From positions 12,591,001 through 12,655,000 of the forward strand of contig OU015567.1 of NCBI GenBank assembly GCA_907165135.1: a stretch of DNA of 64,000 nt, in the 5' to 3' direction. The translations under genes were made by a program, and so were the position numbers. Below are positions 35,001 through 43,400 of the stretch, piece after piece. The number at the start of each line of letters is the position of its first letter. Within the stretch, counting starts at the first letter, position 1. The notes beneath the pieces are model-generated. The model ran no database searches and was not told the DNA's origin. It was given only the letters and a program-made list of their open reading frames with translations. The stretch is from Oikopleura dioica (taxonomy: Eukaryota > Chordata > Appendicularia > Copelata > Oikopleuridae).

Positions 35001-37726
35001 TCTTTTCCTTGACGAATTCTGGTTCATGATTGATTTGATGATGGGAATGATGAGGATGTGTTCCTTTTTGGTGATGATCCTTGATCACAATCGCCCTTCG
35101 GCGATCATCCTGGCTACTCAGCTTTCGACGATTCTGCGCCAAGACGGTTTCGATTTGAATAATTTCTTCTGGAGTTGCTTCAATGGGACGATGAGCGGAA
35201 TCGTTCATCTCATCACCGGAGAGTTCTGGCTCATCGATGTGCTCATATGATCGTGAGCGCAGGAGCTTTTCGCCGGTTTTAGATTCGACCAGATCAAGAA
35301 GATTTTGTTCTGACTCGTGCCATGAGTGGCGCCGTTCTCCACTGTTTAGGGTGTCGGAAAGATGCTAAAAAAGAGGATGAAGTTCATGTCGACAATAATG
35401 TGCGATTTGTCATTGGGTCGTCTGTGGATTAAAAAGAATAATGATCTTTATCGCTAACCTGTGCAATTATGGAACGCCTTTTGACGTCTGGCATAACATC
35501 AAAATCATCTGAAGAGTGTCGATGTCGCATTTTTACGGTGGCCACTTCAGCCACCGCTGCTGTCGCAGAGATAAGATCATCCGCCGAGTTGGGACGCGAG
35601 TCTGATAGATGCAGCGTTATTTGACTCGTCCGACGGTCGGGAAAATTTTCAACGTTGAGAAAACGCATGTCTCCGGAACTTGGATGCCCGTTAAATGAGT
35701 CGCTATCATCCACCAAGCGCTCGTTGTGGCCACAGAAGCTTCCTTCGTAGCCAAATTGATCTTCCGTCGATAGTAACGCGTTCTATAAACCAACAGATAA
35801 AAATAGAAAATCAAACAGAATTTGTAGAAGCTGGCAAATAATAATTAAAAATGAAAAAAAATAAATTGTTTTCTTTTATCAAAAAAGTATCAAATAGACG
35901 ACTAGTCGACTTGTGAGAAACGATGCCTTTTTCAAACTCACCTTGAATGACTTTACATTAGATCCTAGCCCCTTCTTCGTCGCTGGATCGGAAACATCAA
36001 TATCTATATTCACCGTGCCGTGCTCTGTATATCTCAAACATGCTCCTTCGTGCAGCTCGTGTGTGGCAAGTGGCTCTGTCTTGTATTTCTCAATGGCGTC
36101 CTCGTCCTCCAAAATCTGATAGAGCTGGTCGTACTTGAAGAAAATTTACGGAACGCGTCGCTATCGCCACCTTACCTGGCGAGAATCGGCCAAATCGCGC
36201 GGGTATTGGTCGTGTCGGTTGGGCACGTTCAGGCACAGTTCTGCTCCCGGCTAGAGAAAGGGATTTTCTGATATTGAAGTGATAGCTTCTCTTTTCGATC
36301 TGGGAAGATTATTGAGGGAAAGACTTGATTTTATATTTTTAAGAGAATGGTTGACATTTTATCGAGGAAACAATGAAATTATGTAGGATCGATAGGGACT
36401 TTTCTGGAATGCACAAACATAACCAAAATAGCGTACCTATCCGAAACTAAGCTTGGTGAAAATTCTCCTCGAAATCGTTATTTATATTCAGTAAACGAAA
36501 TTGTTTCAATTTTGTTGAAGAAATTGATCGAATAAAATCCCTTTGCTTATTGAATAAGAGTCTGATAAACTTGACAAGTCCAAGTCTGGCGCAAAAGTGA
36601 AAGAGCGTTTCGCGCGCCATCTGGTCCTTGTTATCGCCGAGTAAAGACCAACCATCTGGCTTTTTATGGGATGTTACAGTTTATCGCCTACAAGGCAAAA
36701 GGCAATACTTCAGTATTATCTAATAATTTTCGCATCCCGAAGCAAAAGAAGGTGATGAAAAGCGGCGCAGAGGCGATCGTCTAGCGTCGCGAAATCTTCG
36801 TCGCAGAGTGAAAATCCAGTGCCACGTATTTCATCCCAATCTTCCAGTGATTCCACGTCATGCACGGACTTGAAAAGGGGTTCAAAGTTCTGAATCTCTT
36901 GCGGTGATTAGGACGCTCTAAGTACTGTTTGGCTTGAACGCTCTAAAAATAGAAAAGGGGAATAATTAGGCCTCGGACGTAAAAAAGACGATTTTCACCA
37001 TCCGGTCATCGCACGGGAACATGAGAGGGCTCATTCGAAAGGTCTTGATAAGGGCTTTCTATTTGACCGATAAAAAAACTGGACCCTCCTTTTCTGTTAC
37101 GAGTTATTATGAAAAATATTTTTCGAAGCTTACCTTCAAAATCAAATATCTCGAAAAAGAAGGACAGGGCCCATTTTTTTTATAAGCCCAACAGAAAGCC
37201 CAGTTCAAGAGCTTTCGAATGAGCCTACTCTTGTTACCGTACGACGACCGGCTGGTGGTGATGATTTTTTACGTCCGAGGCCTAGGAATAATTGAACCGT
37301 TCCTTGGCGAGATAAACTGCCAAAAGTTGAGTCTGATCAGTTTGATACTTGAGTCTACCGATAGGAATGATTTCGATGCACTCGTTGACTGTCCCGAAGA
37401 AGATTAGTGATAAGCTGCATTCCTCGGCAGGCTCGTGCTCTGGAACAGCGCAGACTACGGCATTGGGGATTTTCGGATGTTGAATTGTGGAACATATGTG
37501 CCGTTGTCTTTTATGGGTAAATCCTTAATTGACCAGAGAAGCCGCGTGCGGCTTCGAGAAATAAGCATCATAGCCTGATTATTATTTTGCCCTTCCTTGA
37601 GCCTTCAATAGCCAGCAGAGTCGTCTTCTCCTGTCTCTTCAAGCTTTGATTGTCGATTCCTTCGATAATTAAGTCGATGCCTCCGCACACAGGGGCCACT
37701 CGAGGGGTAACAGTGTACCCTCGCAT
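32015..37726 (-). CDS. AKAP13/ARHGEF28-type Rho guanine nucleotide exchange factor
   Basis: About 18 exons. The N-terminus (37596-37726, 37303-37507) encodes a beta-sandwich-like unit (APVCGGIDLIIEG ... RHICSTIQ ... VVCAVPEHEP) that aligns with the APLYGDCVVTV ... PGHDCCETVKV start of AKAP13. Next comes a block with DGWSLLG and ARETLFHFCARLGLVK (vertebrate PRETLMHFAVRLGLLR; 36176-36942). Linker exons 35942-36133, 35459-35782 and 34375-35364 follow. The DH domain starts at QENIYEFIKTEKKYSQAL and includes the QRVTKYPIMI core (about 34550 to 33720). A PH domain (about 33720-33240) and a C-terminal coiled coil (EREKQKYEELQKKLEKEK) follow, as in AKAP13/ARHGEF2. The function inferred is activation of RhoA-class GTPases. 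Some 5' joins need non-GT donors, and the frame breaks by one base near 36902. A further C-terminal exon at about 31690-31820 is possible. A foldback transposon sits in an intron. Confidence 0.75.
36967..37284. mobile_element. Foldback MITE, 318 bp, 8-bp TSD, in the RhoGEF intron
   Basis: The ends read TAGGCCTCGGACGTAAAA in inverted orientation, and the similarity continues inward for about 150 bases per arm (for example GGCTCATTCGAAAG on both arms), so the element is nearly one long hairpin. It is flanked by exact copies of GGAATAAT (36959-36966 and 37285-37292). It has no open frame. The 8-bp duplication and TAGG ends suggest a hAT-class MITE. It lies in the intron between exons 37303-37507 and 36737-36942, whose empty length would have been only about 34-48 bases. 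Confidence 0.8.
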
Positions 37727-38380
37727 CACTCATAAACTCAGACTCTTTGCATCTGAAGACAAAAGGGATTGAGAAGGAGGAACGATAAGAAAGACCTCCA
37801 TGCGCGTCGCAGGATGATTATTCGGAAGAGCGCGCGCCACTGGGGGGATTTGCAGAACCGCGCAATATCGCGCCTTGCCCGCGGGCCAGCGCCTTATCTT
37901 CTCTATAGAAAATATTCTTGACACAAAAATATAATATTCAATAGCGAATTTGGCCTTGGAAACGCAGTTTTTAATAAAATCTCTCGATAAGGGTCTTTTC
38001 TAGGGATACGCCAAAATTCTGAGTTTAGGCAATCGTGTGAGTTGCTATTTGCTAACGGTGATGGCTGAGCACCATCTGGGCACCTATAATAGTTCTCTAA
38101 ATACGAAACTCGAAAGGCGCCTCGTTAGCAACACTCTTATCCGCAGTAATGATTTTCTAACTTTCGGAAGTTTATTTTCAGCAACGTTATTTCACCGTTT
38201 TACTGCACTAATTAGCGTATTCTCGGGCAACTTCAAGTGCGAAAATAATCATTAAATTTAAATTGGAAAGCAGTTTTATGTTTAAGGTTTGCTCCCTTTT
38301 TTTATTCTTTTTTTTAGTTGATAAATGTGCAAGAAGGGCAAAAGTAATATTCTCGGCAGGAGATGTAGAATTTGTTTAAA
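37727..38380. other. Intergenic stretch between RhoGEF and the OPA3-VKORC1 operon
   Basis: It contains the presumed promoter of the RhoGEF gene, and possibly a 5' exon that I could not identify, plus the 3' end of the operon transcript. Short open frames here look non-coding. Confidence 0.4.
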
Positions 38381-38656
38381 TTAGAGCACAATTGGATTGT
38401 CTTGTGATCCAGGAACAGTGAGATTTTGAGGACTTTCGTTTTCTTTCTCCTCGACCTCCTCGTCTTTTTCTGGCTTTTCTTCTTCGTCAGTTTTCTTGAT
38501 TTTTTTCTCCCGGATTTGTTGAGTGCAGTGGACGGTCGCTTGCAGCTGCTCAGCCATGGTTTTGGCGCTGTGATAACGAATCACTTCGTAGCGCCTTTTT
38601 GTCAGTTTTTTCATGAGTTTTGCTTTGTGACAGCGCTTGTAAAGGAGGCTCTTCAT
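38381..38656 (-). CDS. Short basic/acidic protein, last cistron of an operon
   Basis: A 91-codon frame starting MKSLLYKRCHKAKLMKKLTK: the first half is strongly basic and helical, the second half acidic (a Glu/Lys run), ending PGSQDNPIVL. I do not recognise it. It begins nine bases after the stop codon of the p66-like gene, in the same frame. The TAG of that stop is also the AG of a good acceptor (TTTTTCCTAG). It is therefore read either as a separate trans-spliced cistron or as the C-terminal exon of the upstream protein through an unrecognised splice. The basic helix could continue the p66-like GATA region. Confidence 0.45.
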   Translation of the reverse strand: MKSLLYKRCHKAKLMKKLTKRRYEVIRYHSAKTMAEQLQATVHCTQQIREKKIKKTDEEEKPEKDEEVEEKENESPQNLTVPGSQDNPIVL

Positions 38657-38665
38657 ATTTACTTA

Positions 38666-39170
38666 CTAGGAAAAAGCGATTCTAGCATTTTTAGTTTTAT
38701 CTGATTTTAGAGCCGTGCCCTCGCAGACAATCTTCTCGTCGTCTTCTTCTTCCAGCCTCCCCCATGTAGGTGAAAAGTCGGTAAAGCAGAAATGACACTG
38801 CATGTTCTCCAATGGCTGATTGCATTTCTTATCCCTAGAGAGTTTTGAAACTATCTTTTCCAGTCCAACAAGATAGAGAACATCTTGCCCTTTCATCGTG
38901 AAAATTCCAGAAGGGAAGAAAGGAGTGCCACTTTGTACGTCGTAGTCTTCTTCTCTCAGTTCGCTCCCGTAGCCGACTTCTGGTAAGGTTTCGACGAACA
39001 GGTCTTCTGCCAAATGTTTCACACGCTTTTCATGAAACTTAATAGTGTTTTAACACAAGGAAAGGGTCTTTTCGACGTTTTTGTACCTGAACTAATTCCT
39101 GAACGGGAACTTTGTGTTTGACTGGTGCTTTTTTCGCAAGATCTTCATCCCAATTAGGTTTGAAGGGCAT
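38666..39170 (-). CDS. p66/GATAD2-like protein with a degenerate GATA-type finger
   Basis: Exons 39087-39170 and 38666-39037; 151 aa. Near the C-terminus QCHFCFTDFSPTW resembles the first half of the p66/GATAD2 zinc finger (C-x2-C-TDFTPxW), followed by IVCEG where the second half would start; the final Cys is missing. Vertebrate p66 proteins are NuRD subunits with an N-terminal CR1 coiled coil, which is not seen here, so the assignment rests on the finger alone. The ATG stands shortly after a GTTTTCAG acceptor, with the VKORC1 stop about 320 bases upstream. Confidence 0.4.
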
Positions 39171-39487
39171 TATTTGTCTGAAAACGTTTACGAAAGGGAT
39201 TCTCTATCAGGTATTACCTGTCTGGTTATTTATTGATTTAGAATTCGCGTGACTGGGTTCGTAATTTTGCCAAAAGCAAGTTTTCACGGTCAAAAAAATC
39301 TGAAATCGAGTATTTATCAGAATCGTTTTTTATTAGGTCAATTTCGTTAGATTAAATTTTGCTTTCACAAAGTATTTTTTGCATCAGAAGGGAATGAGAG
39401 AGTCAGTCAGCTGGGCAAGGTTACAGTTACTAAAACAGTGAATCGAATCAGAAATTATTCTAAAAGTAGCAGAAATTATTTAAGTAT

Positions 39488-40094
39488 CTAGTTGTTCTTC
39501 TTTATTTGTTCGATTTCAACATCAGCATATCTCATTGCCATGATTTCTTTTCTCGCTTGCCAGTTTTGCTTGAGTAAAAGGATGTTGATCACATAAGTTC
39601 CGATGCAGACAAGACAGACTGTTTTCAACAGCACAAGTACGTAGGCCAAGAAGAGGCTGAAAATTATTCTAACGCTTCTTTCCACAGAAAATCTAACCTG
39701 ATCACAATCGAAGCTAAAGAAATAATGAGCAAAACTTCTGCAGCAAAGACATTTTGCATGAGCACAAGTGGAATCATAAGGGAGTAGCTGACGATTCCGT
39801 ATAGGCTATTTTTCTGACAAAGGGGCGAATCTTCTCCCAGAATCGGGCAAATGAAGCCGAAGCCTTTTCCGTATTCGGAGTTGAAAGCAGTGGAGCAGGA
39901 TATTTTAAAAGAAGCAGAAGGCGAGGGAAAATCACAGGTAGCCTCGTGCTCTGGATTTTCTGAAGAAAATCTTGAATGAGGATTTAAAAAACGGACAGTA
40001 GCTAACCTGCAATTTTCTGGTCGACATCAAATGCGTAGTAAGAAATTCCAACTCCCAGAAGACACACAAATACTCTTGTCAACGTGCTCGTCAT
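39488..40094 (-). CDS. VKORC1: Vitamin K epoxide reductase complex subunit 1 homologue
   Basis: Exons 40007-40094, 39698-39959 and 39488-39656; 172 aa, close to the usual 163. Four hydrophobic segments are visible. Family marks are the loop cysteine pair (TCDFPSPS ... ISCSTAFNSEYGKGFG), the PILGEDSPL segment (vertebrate VLGQDSIL) and the active-site CLVCIGTYVIN (vertebrate CIVCITTYAIN, a CXXC). The enzyme sits in the ER membrane and reduces vitamin K epoxide to quinone and hydroquinone for gamma-carboxylation. All catalytic cysteines are present, so it should be active. It lies 193 bases downstream of the OPA3-like stop, with a TTATTACAG acceptor before its ATG. Confidence 0.92.
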
Positions 40095-40287
40095 TTTTTC
40101 TGTAATAACTGAAAAAAAAGGATTACTCAAATTTTTAATCTGATTAATTTTCAATTTCAAACATGCGAAAGAAGTTTCAAAACAGGCTCACAATAAGATA
40201 AGAGAGGCAACAAATAAACGAGGTACAGCGGGGTTTGAAAGTTTAACTTTTTAAAATTGCAGATTTTGAATCAGTTTCTCAATAAAA

Positions 40288-41038
40288 TTAATTGATTTCG
40301 ATAGACTTAGCGTCTTGAAGTTTCCTGGTGGCTGGGTCAGCTTGTAACAGAAACAGAATTTTATGAAGAAGAGCTTCTGTCGTTTCATTTTTGCTTTCAA
40401 GTTCGGAAATGCGCACTTTGAGCTCGTAAACTTCTTTTTCAATTCCGGCTGTTTCTTTGTGCAGTTTTTCCATCATTTCTTTTTCGGCGCGTTTCTTCTC
40501 TTCTTTTTCTTCTTTCTCGTAGTAAATGTAGGTGTAGTAAAGAATGCCCATTCCGACAACGAAATTGAAGATGAAGATGATCATATCGAACCAAGCCTCG
40601 ACGATTTCATTTTGATATTTTAGGTCTTCGAAAACTCTGCCCAGAATTGAATGATTTCAAGGGGAGTGAAAGGTTACCTTGCTGCTTTTTTCTCGGCGTA
40701 ATGTCCCTTGATCAGAGCATCGTACATCGATTTATTCATTTTCGCCTCGAGAATCTTGATCTCTTTCCCCATAAATGTAATGTTCATCCCTCGTACGAAC
40801 GGATAGCTCAAGAACTGGTACCAATACAGATTGTAGTTATAATTTAACTTCATGGGCCATGTTAAATCGTCGTAATTTTTCACTGCTTTCGGTGTAAAAG
40901 CGGGCATTCTTTTCAGCCTAAAATTTTTAAGAAATCAAAAATTTTGAAAGTACAATTTTACCTTCTTTTGAGCGCATTTGCCAAAGGACTGGTGATCTTT
41001 GACAGCCCTACCTTGATTATCCACGGCACACCAGCCAT
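40288..41038 (-). CDS. OPA3-like mitochondrial membrane protein
   Basis: Exons 40962-41038, 40678-40917 and 40288-40636; 221 aa. The N-terminus MAGVPWIIKVGLSKITSPLA resembles the start of OPA3 (LYLGIRQVSKPLANRIK), and the next residues NALKRR continue it. The central LYWYQF ... GMNITFMGKE block sits where OPA3 has LYHWVEMRTKMRIMG. A single strong membrane segment (MIIFIFNFVVGMGILYY) is followed by a charged coiled coil, again the OPA3 order. Vertebrate OPA3 (about 180 aa) is a mitochondrial membrane protein. The match is diffuse outside the N-terminus. It is the first gene of the putative operon leading into VKORC1. Confidence 0.6.
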
Positions 41039-41279
41039 CTCTACCTTCTTTCTTCGTTTTGTTCTTCTTTATTTCTCTAGAAATTAATCCTCCCCATTTG
41101 TTTGCTGAAAAATGTTCGATTCTCCGCGCGCGCTGATTGGTCCGCCGCCCCATTTTGCCAGACAGATTTCTCATTCGCTCTTTTCGAGAACTAGAAAATA
41201 TTATTATCAGTAAATCAGCGTTACAGTCATCTGAATTGTCAGAATATTTTTGAGACAAAAAATTGACTCACGTGATTAA

Positions 41280-41938
41280 GGGGGAGGTCGACGAGAATCG
41301 GGATTTCTGTAACCAAAAATCCGGAAAAACCTGCTTAGATAGGCAAATTCTGACTTTTCAGGTAGAAATAAAAGTGTTTGAAAAATACAGCGGCGAAAAC
41401 TAGAAAAAATTTTTTTTACGAAAAATTTTCAAAAAATTGGGTCAAAGTGGAGGTTACTCGTAACCAAAAAATCTCGAAAACGGGATTTTTTTTTCTTCGT
41501 CAAATTAAATAAATAGTAAGTTGAAACCCTTAAAAATACAGCGGCGACAATATGAAACGGGCTGCTTTTACTAAAAAAATTTTTTCTGTTGACTAAAAAT
41601 ATGCGATTTTCCTAAAAATCGTCATTTTTGCTCATTTTTCACGGAGAATTTTACCAAAAGCGCCGAGACTCGGAATTTTTTACTGAAAATAATAATAAAA
41701 CCATTTAAAAAGAATATCTAGTCAATAAAATCGGATTAAGATTGTTTTTGGCTGAAATAACCAACTTTTAAATTTTGTAAAATCTCGAATTCCAAACACA
41801 AAATCGTAAATTTTGTTAAAAAAAGTTAACAAATGCAAAAAAAGCTGGAGACCAAAAATGTTCCTTTTTTATTAAGGAATCCAAAAATATAACCATAATT
41901 TTGGAAAAGCGAAAAAATTTTTGTCGTCGACCCCCTCC
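41280..41938. mobile_element. Short DNA element with TTAA flanks
   Basis: Inverted ends GGGGGAGGTCGACGA (left) and GGAGGGGGTCGACGA (right, reverse complement) are each flanked by TTAA (41276-41279, 41939-41942). The inside is AT-rich with two copies of a unit of roughly 130 bases containing GTAACCAAAAA and AAAATACAGCGGCGA. It has no open frame. The TTAA duplication suggests a piggyBac-like non-autonomous element. Reading the duplication as TA only (Tc1/mariner) is also possible. It lies between the OPA3-like and lipase genes, which are transcribed away from each other, so it may sit in a shared promoter region. Confidence 0.6.
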
Positions 41939-42032
41939 TTAAGGGATAAGAACGTGATAATACCGCATATTTACACTTGGCGGAAATTGCAATCAGGAGC
42001 ATCAATTTCAAAATCAAAGATAACAGAGGTAG

Positions 42033-43400
42033 ATGGAACTTGTTCAAAATGAATTTTTCGTGGAGGAGAAATTTCCAGTCAAACCAAAGAGGGCACAAAT
42101 TGAGACGCTGACCGCAAGGGCGGCAAAGGTCGGGATACAGTGATCTTACGTAACGTTACTGTTACTGTAACCCTTCTAGAAAATTGCGTTTGTAAGCAGT
42201 TCATAAAACAGGGTATCCCTTTTGAAGTTTTCATACTTTTCCATTCCCGAGCTTCGATACCTTCTGCAAACGGAAGACTTCAATGCAGAAGAAACTACAG
42301 TTACAGACGAAGAATACTGCGTCGTCCAACCCTTGTTGAAAAATATCTCTGGACGCATTTCAGTTTGCTACAATCAAGAGCTCGGCGGCTTTGTTATTAT
42401 TTTCCAAGTGTTCGATGAACTTTGGGTGAGTCTTTTCTGAATAAAACAGTAACGATTGGGGCAGATATCTTTTAGAGGAACAAACAGTCGCGATTTCGCT
42501 GACGGGGTGAAGGATATCCAAACAGACTTGAAAGTTAGCCAAGTTCAACCCCATTTCTTTCCCAAGGTCAATGTTCACCGCGGCTTTGCGGAGAGCTACG
42601 CCACCCTCAGGTAAGCGTTCTTCGTTGATTTCAATATCGACTTCATTTCTAAGGGATTATGTTTGGTACGAAGTTGAAAACACGACGAAAATCAATGCTG
42701 AATCGCGAAGAATGACGAGAATTAGAATTCTAGGGCACAGTCTCGGAGGTGCTTTGGCGACAATTTGCGCAGCTGATATTCGTTTCAATGCTTATCAAAA
42801 ATCAGCGAATCATTACAAACCTTCGATAAATGGTTCCATTATTAAAGTATCCTGCAGAACCTTCGGGTCTCCTGGTAAGTTTATCTTTTAGTAGCGTCGG
42901 ATCAAACTCGCTTATTTTAGCTGTTGGTGACGCCGAATTTGCGAATTTCTTCAACAACGAAGTCAAAGATTCCATCCGCTACGCCATCAAATTCGACCCT
43001 GTTACACTTTGCCTCTCTCCACTGAAAGAATACTCCCATGTGGCTCACTACTTAGAAATGGGAGACATCATTGGAAAGCACAAAATTGAGTACTACGTTG
43101 CCCAGCTGGAAGAATGGCATAAAACGCGAAAGTAAGAGATATGGAAAGAACTTGAATTATTTTGTTTTCCATAGAGTCAGCGAAATCAGCATAGAAGAGG
43201 AGCATTTACTGATGGCGGATACTCAGCACGATGATAATAGTGGCCCTCCAAAGATCATTATAGCCATTATGATTGGCATCTCTCTCTTCTTGTGGTCAAG
43301 AGTATTTTCAAGATACAAAAGACCTGGATTCAACATTTACCGTTTCATTCCCGAAAAGTGGCAGTACTTTATTCCTCCGTTCTTTAATCAAGAGTATTGA
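42033..43400 (+). CDS. Class 3 (alpha/beta-hydrolase) lipase with C-terminal membrane anchor
   Basis: Six exons: 42033-42139, 42212-42425, 42465-42610, 42654-42874, 42921-43131 and 43175-43400; 374 aa, all phases agreeing. The fold marks are ISFRGTNSRDFADGVKDI (the oxyanion-loop strand of Lipase_3), the nucleophile elbow ILGHSLGGALA with the catalytic Ser, and FGSPAVGDAEF with the expected acid-containing region. A His in the segment YSHVAHYLEMGD probably completes the triad. A single membrane segment (IIIAIMIGISLFLW) near residue 325 and a short aromatic tail follow, which is unusual for the family and suggests membrane attachment. The inferred reaction is hydrolysis of acyl-glycerol ester bonds. 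Confidence 0.85.
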
